Position numbers and translations under genes: made by a program
Shown here: piece after piece, positions 26,702-37,524 of the stretch
Numbering within the stretch: the first letter of the stretch is position 1
Layout: every line of letters begins with the position of its first letter
The notes under the pieces: generated by a model
What the model was told of the DNA's origin: nothing
What the model saw: only the letters and a program-made list of their open reading frames with translations
The model's database searches: none
Origin: Gammaproteobacteria bacterium
Lineage (GTDB): Bacteria; Pseudomonadota; Gammaproteobacteria; GRL18
Direction: 5' to 3'
Assembly: GCA_026196615.1 (NCBI GenBank)
Contig: JAPHSW010000166.1
Span: 1-58,519, forward strand
DNA: 58,519 nucleotides

Positions 26702-28294
26702 ATGACAAATAAAAAGCAAATATTTATTATCATCAGTATTGTTGTTTTTATACTGGATTTGATTTTTGTTGCCATCAATTATTACTCCTCACTACACGCT
26801 CTTAATATTACCCTGCTTGATAGTCTTCAAGAAAAACAAACTCATTTTAATCATACTCTTTCAATGGTGTATAGGAACATGCTGCAAATTTCCGAGCATT
26901 ATTCTCAACTAAATGAATATAATCAATTATTTTTGAAAGGAAAAAAAGCAATTAAAACAGAAGGTGGGGGAAAAGGAGGTATAGAGGCTCAACAAGCCCG
27001 TCAAATGTTGCTGAATAAGGTCAAGCCAGGTTGGGACAACATGACCAGTCATTTTAAAGTGAGGCAACTACATTATCATATTGGCCCTGGAAGTCTTAGC
27101 TTTTTACGTGTTCATGAACCCGACAAGTATGGTGATCGACTGGATAATGTTCGCAATATAATAGTTGATACTAATAAAGAAAAAGTATCGAGAGTGGGAT
27201 TTGAAACAGGTCGAATTTTTAGTGGTTTAAGAGGTGTTTCTCCCATTTGGACTATTGATCCTGAGACTCATCAGGAAGTCTATGTAGGAGCTTTAGAAGT
27301 AGGAACCTCTTTTGAACAAATATTACCGATTATTAGTAATAATTATAAGACGAATTTAGCTGTATTATTGACAAAACAACATGTTGAAAAAAATATTTGG
27401 CCTGAACTTATTCAAGAAGCTGCTCAATCATATGTTCAAAGTAAATCGAATATTGATTACTATATTGAGTCTAGTTCATCTAAAAATTTAAAAGTTATTT
27501 TATCTCAAATTAATGTGCCCTATGATTTTATTTCTGAGCGGGTTGGATTAATTAAAATGAATGGTCAATACATCTCAACCTTCTTTTTTCCCTTTAGAGA
27601 TTATTCTTCCACCAAGAATAATCAACTACCTGCAATCGGTTTTGTGCTTCTTTGGGAAGATGTTTCTGAGCTGATTATTGAATTTCATACGAATATTATC
27701 ATTAATGTTTTGTTTGCCCTTATTGCTCTGATTATTATTGAGGTGACACTTTATTTATTGTTTAAACATGAAATTAAATTAACGAATAGTGCGATGTTTG
27801 ATGGCTTAACTGAAATTCCAAATCGTCGTTACTTTGATGAGTATTTGATGCTTGAACTGAGAAGAGCTAAAAGAAATAAGCAGATTATGTCTCTTCTTCT
27901 TTGTGATCTCGATTATTTCAAACAATTTAATGACACCTATGGTCATCTGGCAGGAGATGATTGTCTCAGAAAGGTGGCGACGACATTGACTAGTAATATG
28001 AAGCGAGCAGGGGATTGTGTTGCACGTTTTGGAGGTGAAGAATTTACAATTTTATTGCCAGATACGAGCTTAAATACAGCTGTACAAATAGCTGAACGAC
28101 TTAGAAACAAAATTAATAATCTTAAAATACCACATGCAGATTCTAAAATTAACCAATTTGTTACTATTAGTATCGGGGTGGCTTCGACAGAAACAATACA
28201 GAAAGCGGATGAACTTTTGGCACAGGCTGATATTAACTTATATGCTGCAAAAAATAAGGGACGAAATCGAGTTGAGTATGAGATTTTGAATTGA
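26702..28294 (+). CDS. Membrane diguanylate cyclase with dCache-type sensor
   Basis: This is a 530-residue protein. An N-terminal membrane segment (about 5-27) and a second near residues 330-350 flank a periplasmic sensor. The sensor segment YHIGPGSLSFLRVHEPDKYGD, with FETGRIFSGLRGVSPIW, resembles the double Cache (dCache_3) type. The GGDEF domain is intact: FDGLTEIPNRRYFDEYL, RFGGEEFTILLP and the final NKGRNRVE. It should make c-di-GMP. No Shine-Dalgarno sequence is seen; TATAAT ends 7 bases before the ATG, so a leaderless message is possible. It is convergent with icd, with a shared hairpin terminator. Confidence 0.9.
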   Translation: MTNKKQIFIIISIVVFILDLIFVAINYYSSLHALNITLLDSLQEKQTHFNHTLSMVYRNMLQISEHYSQLNEYNQLFLKGKKAIKTEGGGKGGIEAQQARQMLLNKVKPGWDNMTSHFKVRQLHYHIGPGSLSFLRVHEPDKYGDRLDNVRNIIVDTNKEKVSRVGFETGRIFSGLRGVSPIWTIDPETHQEVYVGALEVGTSFEQILPIISNNYKTNLAVLLTKQHVEKNIWPELIQEAAQSYVQSKSNIDYYIESSSSKNLKVILSQINVPYDFISERVGLIKMNGQYISTFFFPFRDYSSTKNNQLPAIGFVLLWEDVSELIIEFHTNIIINVLFALIALIIIEVTLYLLFKHEIKLTNSAMFDGLTEIPNRRYFDEYLMLELRRAKRNKQIMSLLLCDLDYFKQFNDTYGHLAGDDCLRKVATTLTSNMKRAGDCVARFGGEEFTILLPDTSLNTAVQIAERLRNKINNLKIPHADSKINQFVTISIGVASTETIQKADELLAQADINLYAAKNKGRNRVEYEILN

Positions 28295-28348
28295 TTATTA
28301 TAAAACTATTTCCTGATGTAAGTTGTAAGCCATAAGTTGTCTGATGGA

Positions 28349-28396
28349 CTAAAATTTTCTTAGTTTGAAGCACTGCTTTAAACTAAGAAAATTTAG
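28349..28396. terminator. Bidirectional terminator between the cyclase gene and icd
   Basis: Arms 28349-28366 and 28380-28396 pair over 17 bases with one bulged A, around a 13-base loop. The stem is A/T-rich at its base, so U-runs follow it on both strands. It lies between two convergent genes. Confidence 0.75.
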
Positions 28397-28409
28397 AGTG
28401 GATTTTGAT

Positions 28410-30716
<2,307 letters not shown>

Positions 30717-30828
30717 TTAAAAATTTTTGTTAAATGCGGACAACATCATACGGAAATATGGTGGAAAATGAAATATGGATAAAGGTGATTTTAAATAAAA
30801 TCTGAATATTTTACTTAAAAAGAGAGAG

Positions 30829-30904
30829 TGGCGTCCCCTAGGGGGTTCGAACCCCTGTTACCGCCGTGAAAGGGCGGTGTCCTAGGCCACTAGACGAAGG
30901 GGAC
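30829..30904 (-). tRNA. tRNA-Glu (anticodon UUC), copy 2
   Basis: This is identical in sequence to the tRNA-Glu at 24345-24420, including encoded CCA. It lies 95 bases downstream of tRNA-Ala on the same strand and is probably cut from the same transcript. Confidence 0.97.
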
Positions 30905-30999
30905 ATATTCGTTCTCTTCGCTGTGTAAACAGCTTGTAGTTGCATTCGAAAAAAGTATTTTTAGTACGTTTCGTAGAATGACTTGTAGAAAAAGTTGAT

Positions 31000-31075
31000 T
31001 GGTGGAGCTAAGGAGGATCGAACTCCTGACCTCTTCGCTGCCAGCGAAGCGCTCTCCCAGCTGAGCTATAGCCCC
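31000..31075 (-). tRNA. tRNA-Ala (anticodon GGC)
   Basis: The complement begins GGGGCTATAGCTCAGCTGGG. The anticodon stem-loop CTTCG-CTGGCAG-CGAAG contains GGC, and the T arm AGGAGTTCGATCCTCCT and acceptor end in ACCA. All stems pair, with the usual G-U style variation in the acceptor. Confidence 0.97.
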
Positions 31076-31090
31076 GAACAACAGGCGTGT

Positions 31091-31119
31091 ATGATACTGG
31101 GAAGAGAGTGATTTGTCTA
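31091..31119 (-). promoter_or_regulatory. Promoter of the tRNA-Ala/tRNA-Glu transcript
   Basis: On the minus strand TAGACA and TATCAT are separated by 17 bases. The GC-containing discriminator ACACGCC follows. Transcription would begin about 8 bases before tRNA-Ala. Confidence 0.6.
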
Positions 31120-31158
31120 TAAAAATTTAATTCAAATGAGTGAATTTTTACTTATATT

Positions 31159-31347
31159 TTATCTTGGAGCAAAAAACATCACAAAAAAGCAAAATATTAC
31201 CAAACCAATAAAGTAGTAAATAAATTTCTTAGGCGTTTTCTTTTGCCAATCTTTTCCATGAAAATGGGTCGGTGCATTACAGATTGGGCAACTGCCTGCG
31301 TCTTTTTCAATTTCATTGCCACAGTGACTGCAATAATTTTTGTCCAT
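31159..31347 (-). CDS. Small zinc-ribbon membrane protein
   Basis: This is a 62-residue protein. An N-terminal zinc ribbon has two C-x2-C knuckles (CSHCGNE and CPICNAP). A basic linker and a single membrane helix (IYYFIGLVIFCFFVMFF) at the C-terminus follow. It probably sits in the inner membrane with the ribbon in the cytoplasm. The function is unknown. It lies between the tRNA promoter and another small gene on the same strand. Confidence 0.7.
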   Translation of the reverse strand: MDKNYCSHCGNEIEKDAGSCPICNAPTHFHGKDWQKKTPKKFIYYFIGLVIFCFFVMFFAPR

Positions 31348-31406
31348 GTCTTCAGCTACTTTTTAATTTAATGATGTAATAATCTATCCAGACTCATGAA
31401 TATACT

Positions 31407-31748
31407 TTAGTCGATGTCCAGACCTTCTCTGTGAACTCTATTCACTTCTTTGAGCAAGTGAAGCATGGGTAAAAGAGCAGTATGGTTGTTTTCTTTGACG
31501 ATACTCATATAAGGCAAATCTTCGTCTTTGAACTCATATGTACCATCAACAAATGACTGATAAAGTTCCTCGACAATTTTTTCTAAAGGTTCGACAAGTA
31601 ACCCTGAACGGCCCATTTCGTCAGGAGCGTATTCACAGGCTTCACGTAAATCAAAGACATCTTCTCTAAGTTCTTTAACCATGCTAATGAATTCTTCAGG
31701 TGTTCTTACTTTACGGAGCATGGAGCCGTTGACTTGACCAAATGACAT
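31407..31748 (-). CDS. Hypothetical protein, 113 residues
   Basis: I do not recognise this acidic, helical cytosolic protein. It begins MSFGQVNGSMLRKVRTPEEF and contains FDLREACEYAPDEMGR, LVEPLEKIVEELYQS and a final helix LLPMLHLLKEVNRVHREGLD. An AGAG is placed properly before the ATG and codon use matches the neighbours, so it is a real gene. It lies about 59 bases upstream of the zinc-ribbon gene and 81 bases downstream of the HIT-like gene, all on the minus strand. Confidence 0.7.
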   Translation of the reverse strand: MSFGQVNGSMLRKVRTPEEFISMVKELREDVFDLREACEYAPDEMGRSGLLVEPLEKIVEELYQSFVDGTYEFKDEDLPYMSIVKENNHTALLPMLHLLKEVNRVHREGLDID

Positions 31749-31829
31749 AATAAAACTCTTTTTACTTTAAATTAATTAATGGTGAATTTTAGATATAGGT
31801 TTAATAAATAGTGTCAAACCTGCTTAAAA

Positions 31830-32903
31830 TCAACCCCCAGTATTTAATAGGGATAATTCCTTTTCAAGCTCTTTACAGTCCAGTTCCATGAACTGAGTAT
31901 GATTAAACGTTGTGAAACCTCCACTCACTTCATACCAGGCAAAGCCACTACTCCAGGATGCATCAGGATAAGTTCCCTGATGTTTCCGTGGTAGACAATA
32001 AACCACTCCAGGTTGGTAAATCAGGTTAAAACTAATCTGCTGCTGGTGCAATTCTTCAATATAGTGCCAGGCATCTTCAATGGAGTGAAATGCATTGCAT
32101 TCAATTGGGTAGTCTTTATCACCCCCATTGTGTTTCCAAATAGGGGTAGTCACAGGAAGAGGGTGTTCTTTAATAAATAAGTGAAAATGCAAGTGATTGA
32201 TTGATGAAAATGCACCATATGAATTATAGGCCATACCAATTCCTGGTAATTTGTCACCAAGGTGTTCTGTTATTTGCCAGATGTACTCATGATATTCATG
32301 AGTGAGGTATTGAGGTAGAGAAGCCTCTTTTTCTGGCACTAAAAGTGAGTGAAAACGGGCAAAAGGAAACTTGTTATAAAAAATATCCAGGTGTTTACCA
32401 TTCATTATGCCATTCCAATAACTTTCTTTTTGTAAAAAAGGTTTATTGAAATGAAAACTATCAGGGTCAAAATCAAGACGGATACCTTCAATTATATTCT
32501 TACTGATACGAGCAGGTCTTAGAGAACGAATGTGATTAAATTGCAACTCCCATTGTTTGGTCTGGCGAAATTCAGTTTGACTGACTCTGTCTATTCCCAT
32601 AGCCATTAGTTTTAAAAAAACCAGAATGTCGTCTTCTGGCTCAGTTAATAACTGGCCATCTTGTAATAAAAAACGATATTTGTTGGTTAATTGTTCGTAT
32701 TTTTCTAATAGGGCTTTATGGGTGTAATCATGAACGTGTTCATCAAAGCTTGCATTGGCTAAGACTAAAATAAAAATTCCCAGACCATCATAATCCAGGA
32801 GTTTAACTAGTCCTTGCTCAAAAATATGGCGAAATTGTTCTTTGGAAGCAAATAATTCGTTGTTCATTATAAGTCGTTGTGGTTGAAAACGACTATTATC
32901 CAC
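31830..32903 (-). CDS. HIT-like nucleotide phosphorylase/hydrolase family protein
   Basis: This is a 357-residue protein. The key feature is the histidine triad-like motif H-x-H-x-H in SSINHLHFHLFI near residue 226, preceded by FARFHSLLVPEKEA and GIGMAYNSYGAFSS. This is the layout of the Ap4A phosphorylase / GDP-galactose phosphorylase / GalT branch of the HIT superfamily. The substrate is probably a nucleoside diphosphate derivative, but it cannot be named. The longest frame begins with GTG; an ATG 36 bases inside (32867) is an alternative, and neither has a good ribosome site. Confidence 0.7.
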   Translation of the reverse strand: MDNSRFQPQRLIMNNELFASKEQFRHIFEQGLVKLLDYDGLGIFILVLANASFDEHVHDYTHKALLEKYEQLTNKYRFLLQDGQLLTEPEDDILVFLKLMAMGIDRVSQTEFRQTKQWELQFNHIRSLRPARISKNIIEGIRLDFDPDSFHFNKPFLQKESYWNGIMNGKHLDIFYNKFPFARFHSLLVPEKEASLPQYLTHEYHEYIWQITEHLGDKLPGIGMAYNSYGAFSSINHLHFHLFIKEHPLPVTTPIWKHNGGDKDYPIECNAFHSIEDAWHYIEELHQQQISFNLIYQPGVVYCLPRKHQGTYPDASWSSGFAWYEVSGGFTTFNHTQFMELDCKELEKELSLLNTGG

Positions 32904-33161
32904 TAAATCTTATGTCAAATTCCAGAAATCAATAAGTTATTAGCATAAATGTGATAAAACTAAGTAGTTTCCGTGATTGTTTCGTGACATATATCAACTA
33001 TACTGAATTTAACTTAACGAATTGGCACAATTTTTATCTTTTTTATAAAGTAAGAAAATGAATAAAAATTGAGTTATTTCTGAAAGAGTTACTTTTGTTA
33101 TTACTTAAACACCCCTGGGGCACTTCCTTTGGGTATAAATCACTGGATTAAGGAATTGAAT

Positions 33162-33422
33162 ATGAATGCAACTAAAACATTATCAGGTGCAGCAATTGCT
33201 GCGGCAGCAGCAGCTCTTTTTGCAACCGGTTTCACTGCAACAGCGACAGCTTCAGCAGAAGAAGCAACAGTAAAATGCAGTGGTATCAATGCCTGTAAAG
33301 GAAGTTCTGCATGTGCAACTGCAACGAATGCTTGTAAAGGCCAAAACAGCTGTAAAGGTCATGGTTGGATTAAAGCAAGTGCAAAAGAGTGCGCAGATAA
33401 AGGTGGTAAAGTTCTAGGCTAA
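33162..33422 (+). CDS. bufA: Bufferin precursor peptide, BufA1 type (DUF2282)
   Basis: This is an 86-residue precursor with a long Ala-rich signal peptide ending ATASA near residue 32. The mature part carries six cysteines (C39, C45, C51, C58, C64, C77), four of them in CSG/CKG steps. Bufferins are exported RiPPs whose cysteines are modified by a DUF692 enzyme and which bind copper in the periplasm. Both partner genes follow directly. AAGGAATTGA precedes this ATG; the longer frame begins 33 bases earlier without support. Upstream lies a CCCCTGGGG palindrome (33112-33120) that may be an operator. The copper role is known from the family. Confidence 0.88.
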   Translation: MNATKTLSGAAIAAAAAALFATGFTATATASAEEATVKCSGINACKGSSACATATNACKGQNSCKGHGWIKASAKECADKGGKVLG

Positions 33423-33435
33423 GCATTACATTAAT

Positions 33436-33480
33436 ATGGCTCCTTCATTATGATGATACTTACTTGATGATGGGAGTCAT
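33436..33480 (+). terminator. Imperfect hairpin between bufA and bufB (possible attenuator)
   Basis: ATGGCTCCTTCAT near 33436 pairs imperfectly with ATGATGGGAGTCAT ending at 33480. No U-run follows. It could cause partial termination or protect the short bufA message, so that precursor exceeds enzyme. Confidence 0.4.
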
Positions 33481-33531
33481 ATCCAAATGGAAGAATGAAA
33501 CAAATATTATCTTTAAATAAATGACTGGTTG

Positions 33532-34482
33532 ATGAACAATAGTAAAAAATATCAGGGACTAGGTTTTGGTCTGGGCTTAAGAAAAGAACACTATCAGGAC
33601 GTTCTGGATTCTTTTCAGGCTAATGGCTCTTCACCTGCTAAAGGCTCTTCTCTCCCTATTGACTGGTTTGAAATACTGACTGAAAATTATTTAATTCCAG
33701 GTGGAAAACCGCTTTATTATCTGGAACAAATTGCTGAACGATATCCCATGGTTATGCATGGTGTGTCTATGAATATTGGTAATACTGAACCACTTGATCA
33801 AAATTACCTGAAGCAAGTAAAATTGCTCAAAAATCGAATTAATGCTCACTGGCTTTCCGATCATCTTTGTTGGACTGGTACCAATGGCACCAACGCTCAT
33901 GATTTACTTCCCTTACCTTATACTGAAGAAAGTATCAAAAATGTGGTTGATCGTATTAGTCAGGTTCAGGACTTTCTTGGTTGCCGTATGTTGATTGAAA
34001 ATGTATCCAGTTATGTGAGTTATAAACAGTCTGATATGACCGAGTGGGAATTTCTAAATGAAATTGCTGAAAGGGCTGATTGTTTATTATTACTGGATAT
34101 CAATAATATTTATGTTTCATCAGTAAACCATGAGTTTGATCCCCTAGAGTATCTTTTATCAGTACCTGAACATCGAGTCCAGCAATTTCATTTAGCAGGA
34201 CATAGTGATTATGGGGATTATGTTATTGATACCCATGATATGCCGGTGTGTGATGCGGTTTGGTCTCTTTATGCAAAAGCAGTAGAACGTTTTGGTGATG
34301 TGACTTTTATGATTGAACGGGATGATAATATTCCGTCATTGAATGAACTATTATTAGAGTTGGATCTGGCCAGGAATATCTCAGATAATGTTCTTAAAAA
34401 TGGCTATGATCCCAGTTTAGTAAAGAATCTACAAATCAGGCAGGAACAAATAACTGCTCAAAAACAAAAGATATCTGTATGA
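33532..34482 (+). CDS. bufB: Bufferin-modifying multinuclear iron enzyme (DUF692, MNIO)
   Basis: This 316-residue TIM-barrel protein is of the DUF692 family. Metal-ligand segments are seen in order: MHGVSMNIG, WLSDHLCWTG, MLIENVSSY, LLLDINNIYVSS, FHLAGHSDYG with DTHDMPVCD, and FMIERDDNIPS. MNIO enzymes use two or three irons and oxygen to modify precursor cysteines, to thiooxazole in bufferins. It follows bufA by 109 bases and overlaps bufC by 4 bases (ATGA). The ATG is chosen over an adjacent TTG. Confidence 0.92.
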   Translation: MNNSKKYQGLGFGLGLRKEHYQDVLDSFQANGSSPAKGSSLPIDWFEILTENYLIPGGKPLYYLEQIAERYPMVMHGVSMNIGNTEPLDQNYLKQVKLLKNRINAHWLSDHLCWTGTNGTNAHDLLPLPYTEESIKNVVDRISQVQDFLGCRMLIENVSSYVSYKQSDMTEWEFLNEIAERADCLLLLDINNIYVSSVNHEFDPLEYLLSVPEHRVQQFHLAGHSDYGDYVIDTHDMPVCDAVWSLYAKAVERFGDVTFMIERDDNIPSLNELLLELDLARNISDNVLKNGYDPSLVKNLQIRQEQITAQKQKISV

Positions 34483-35282
34483 GTTCTGAAACCTCAGAAA
34501 TGAATTCTTCACCATTAAAGTCTTTGCAACAAGAAATGCTGTCCTGGTTACAGGAGGCTAAACCTCAAATAAAACAATCAGTAACTGGAACTGAAAAAGT
34601 ATCAGCAGATACTCGATTGGATATTTATTTCAATGCTTATCGATTTCGCTTAATTGAAGCATTACAAGAAACTTTTCCTGCACTACATACTTTACTTGGT
34701 GATGAAGATTTTTTTAATCTTGGCATGGAATACCTGACCGCCAATCCCTCGAAGCATTTTTCTCTGCGATTTTTTGGACACCAGATGAGTTCTTTTTTAA
34801 ATACATCTGAGCATTTTAAAGATCAACCTGTTTTATCTGAAATGGCTCATTTTGAATGGTTATTGAGAGATGCTTTTGATGCGAAAAATAGCGAAATCTT
34901 GAACATTGAAGCATTGCAGCAAATTGATCCTCAGTCATGGCCGGAATTGAAATTTGTTTTTCATCCAACAGTCCATCGTGTGGATTTGAGTTTTAATACC
35001 CCTCAACTTTGGCAAGCTATTGATCAGGAGGAGCCACCAATTGATATTGTCAAAAATGAATATCCTATTGCATGGTGTCTATGGCGTAAGGATTTACGGA
35101 CCTTGTATCGTTCGATGGATGTTGATGAAGCATGGGCTATGGATGCCATGCTTTCTGGCCACAATTTTACTGATATTTGTAGTGGTGTTTGCGAGTGGGT
35201 TGATGAGCAACATGCAGCAGTCAGAGTGGCTGGTTTTATACAAAACTGGATCAATGAAGGGATGATTCAAAAAGTACTTTGA
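34479..35282 (+). CDS. bufC: Bufferin maturation partner (DUF2063, BufC)
   Basis: This is a 267-residue protein. The N-terminal half is the DUF2063 DNA-binding-like/partner domain (LDIYFNAYRFRLIEALQETFPALHTLLG is its hallmark, split here as FNAYRFRLIEAL and FPALHTLLGD). The C-terminal half is a looser module thought to recognise the precursor (RiPP recognition element-like). It is needed with BufB for modification in characterised systems. Its start overlaps the bufB stop (ATGA). No bufD/DoxX-type membrane gene follows; the next gene, nadA, is on the opposite strand. Confidence 0.9.
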   Translation: MSSETSEMNSSPLKSLQQEMLSWLQEAKPQIKQSVTGTEKVSADTRLDIYFNAYRFRLIEALQETFPALHTLLGDEDFFNLGMEYLTANPSKHFSLRFFGHQMSSFLNTSEHFKDQPVLSEMAHFEWLLRDAFDAKNSEILNIEALQQIDPQSWPELKFVFHPTVHRVDLSFNTPQLWQAIDQEEPPIDIVKNEYPIAWCLWRKDLRTLYRSMDVDEAWAMDAMLSGHNFTDICSGVCEWVDEQHAAVRVAGFIQNWINEGMIQKVL

Positions 35283-35288
35283 AAAAAC

Positions 35289-36335
35289 TTATTGAGAAGC
35301 AGCGAAATCCAATAAACGTTGTGTTGATTCAAATGCCTTAAGTCTCACACTTTCTTCCACATGAATTTCATTCTTTCCTTGCTCAAGAACATCAAGTATT
35401 CCCTGAAGAGTATTCATTGCCATCCAGGAACAGTGGGCACACATAGTGCAAGTTGCGCCAACACCACCTGTGGGAGCTTCGATAAGAGTCTTGTCTGGAG
35501 CGGCTTCTTTCATCTTATAAAAGATACGGTTATCAGTCGCCACAACAAACGTTTGATCGGGCATGGTTTTTACTGCATCAATAAGCTGTGTAGTAGAACC
35601 GACCATATCTGCCATTTCAACAACTGTGTAAGGGGATTCTGGATGAACCAGAATTTTGGCATCAGGGTATTTTTCTTTGAGTGCCAGTAGGGCATCTGCT
35701 TTAAATTCATCATGTACAATACAAGATGCCTGCCAAAGTAACATATCTGCGCCGGTCACGCTTTGAATATATTTGCCCAGGTGACGATCAGGAGCCCAGA
35801 GCACTTTTTTTCCTTCACTGGCTAAATGTTCAATGACTTTAGTTGCAATGCCTGAAGTCACGACCCAGTCAGCTCGGGCTTTAACTTTAGCGCTGGTATT
35901 GGCATAAACCACCACAGTGTGATCAGGGTGTGCATCACAAAAAGGGATAAAATCTTCAGCCGAACATCCCAGATCAAGTGAACACGTTGCATTCAGATTA
36001 GGCATACAGACTGTTTTTTCAGGGGAAAGAATCTTTGCTGTTTCACCCATAAAACGAACACCTGCAACAATTATCTTTTCGGCAGGGCTTGCTTTACCAA
36101 ATCGAGCCATCTCCAGAGAGTCTGAAACGCAGCCCCCCGTTTCATCAGCTAATTGCTGTAAAATTGGATCAGTATAATAGTGAGCCACTAAAACTGCATT
36201 TTGCTCTTTAAGTAATTGTTTGATACGTTTAATGAGGTTTTCTTGTTCTTGCTCATTAATTTGAGGTTTTTTATGCTCTATTTCCTGGGTTGATGGTACG
36301 TTGTCTGCCCAGATTGGAGTGACTTGTGTGCTCAT
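35289..36335 (-). CDS. nadA: Quinolinate synthase
   Basis: This is about 348 residues from the chosen ATG (a frame 57 bases longer exists, but neither start has a strong ribosome site). NadA condenses iminoaspartate with dihydroxyacetone phosphate to quinolinate in NAD synthesis, using a [4Fe-4S] cluster. Signatures are [29 protein letters not shown] with a cluster Cys, [15 protein letters not shown], and [18 protein letters not shown] near the C-terminus. It is monocistronic and convergent with bufC, with 6 bases between stops. Confidence 0.95.
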   Translation of the reverse strand: MSTQVTPIWADNVPSTQEIEHKKPQINEQEQENLIKRIKQLLKEQNAVLVAHYYTDPILQQLADETGGCVSDSLEMARFGKASPAEKIIVAGVRFMGETAKILSPEKTVCMPNLNATCSLDLGCSAEDFIPFCDAHPDHTVVVYANTSAKVKARADWVVTSGIATKVIEHLASEGKKVLWAPDRHLGKYIQSVTGADMLLWQASCIVHDEFKADALLALKEKYPDAKILVHPESPYTVVEMADMVGSTTQLIDAVKTMPDQTFVVATDNRIFYKMKEAAPDKTLIEAPTGGVGATCTMCAHCSWMAMNTLQGILDVLEQGKNEIHVEESVRLKAFESTQRLLDFAASQ

Positions 36336-36492
36336 ATGCTTTATTTGGCTAACGCTCGTATTACTGAATGTTATTATGAAAATAGAACACATTATTATCT
36401 ATTGAATTTGCATTTGAGTCCAGATTTTTATATTGTCATATAAGACATTTTGGGGAATCTCTTTAGTATTTATAGAGGGGTGATGACTTCTT

Positions 36493-36768
36493 ATGAAAAA
36501 CACACAGCTGAATCTTTCAGAAAAAGCAGTTGTTAATCTGGCAACATTAAGTCAGGAGCTGGGAATCAGCCGTGATGATTTTGCAACTCTTTGCTTTGAA
36601 TATGTTGATATTAAGCATCAGGGAATTGTTAATGCTGCCAGAAAGATTAGAGATAAAAAAAGTAAAAAAACAATTAATAAGAAAAATCTCAGCCAGCATT
36701 TAAAACAACTGTCAGCAGAACAGGTTGAGCTGCTTTTAAATAAAGCAGCTCAAAAAAAGAAAAGCTAG
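36493..36768 (+). CDS. Small hypothetical basic protein, 91 residues
   Basis: The protein has an N-terminal helical region (LSEKAVVNLATLSQELGISRDDFATLC) that looks like a short DNA-binding or ribbon-helix-helix-like start. A Lys-rich stretch (RKIRDKKSKKTINKKN) and a final helix follow. It is probably nucleic-acid associated, but no family is recognised. It is divergent from nadA and convergent with the SCP2-like gene. Confidence 0.6.
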   Translation: MKNTQLNLSEKAVVNLATLSQELGISRDDFATLCFEYVDIKHQGIVNAARKIRDKKSKKTINKKNLSQHLKQLSAEQVELLLNKAAQKKKS

Positions 36769-36784
36769 AAGAGTTATAAGATAT

Positions 36785-37192
36785 TTAAAACGTTGTTTTT
36801 AATTGAGTCATCAATACAAAATGACGTAAAAAAGGTCTGCTTAATGCCGGATTTCGAATCATTTGACGATAATCACCCTGTGCAAATTGTAATGCCCGTG
36901 TAGCAACTGCAGGGCCTAGTTTGGTTAAACCAAAACCTTTAGTTACCCACTTTTCCCAATTTTGTGGATCAGCGCGTAAATCCCAGTCAATGGCTTCATT
37001 ATTATATAAAGAAGCGTTTACAATTTTTCCATTTACAATGTCTATTACGCATTTTGGAGTAGCATCACCTATAAAGCCATATGAAATTTTGGAAGTAAAA
37101 CCTGCTTTATTTAACGGTTCAACAACTTGAGGATCATTATTCCAGGCGTCGGCTAATGATTTTACCCATGATTCAGAAAATAATTCGCTCAT
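36785..37192 (-). CDS. SCP2 sterol-binding-like domain protein
   Basis: This 135-residue single-domain protein has the SCP2 pattern. An amphipathic helix (SWVKSLADAWNND) leads to strands SYGFIGDATPKCVIDIVNGKI and ASLYNNEAIDWDLRADPQNW. A helix KWVTKGFGLTKLGPAVATRALQFAQGDYRQM follows. SCP2 folds bind lipids or acyl ligands in a hydrophobic tunnel. GAGATAAATTA precedes the ATG. The ligand is unknown. Confidence 0.7.
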   Translation of the reverse strand: MSELFSESWVKSLADAWNNDPQVVEPLNKAGFTSKISYGFIGDATPKCVIDIVNGKIVNASLYNNEAIDWDLRADPQNWEKWVTKGFGLTKLGPAVATRALQFAQGDYRQMIRNPALSRPFLRHFVLMTQLKTTF

Positions 37193-37524
37193 TAATTTAT
37201 CTCGTAGAAATTTATTTTATTATTGTTGTAATGATTCAATGCGAATATTTTTCTCTTAACAATCGTTTGTAAGACTTCAAGTTAAGAATAGTGACTTATT
37301 AGCGTCAGTTTAAGCTTTTGTAGTAGAGGATTTAATCTTCAAGAAGGCTCTGATTCTTCATCCATGTTTATTCGTCAGAATTATCTATCGTATTGGCTTG
37401 TCGTTAGCCACTTAATCAATTGCATTAAATAATTATTTTTATATTAGTAAATGAAAATAACTTTTTTTTTCATTTTTTTCAAGTAATTTAAGTGTTTATT
37501 TATAAAGTTGAGTGTTAATTTCAC
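37193..37524. other. AT-rich intergenic region
   Basis: This is a 332-base region between the SCP2-like gene start and the PfkB gene stop. I find no reading frame, tRNA or clear hairpin in it. It must contain the SCP2 gene promoter near 37200-37260. Confidence 0.5.

Noticed and set aside
33016-33040. TGGCACAATTTTT before bufA as a sigma-54 site
   Set aside because: The -12 GC element is missing.
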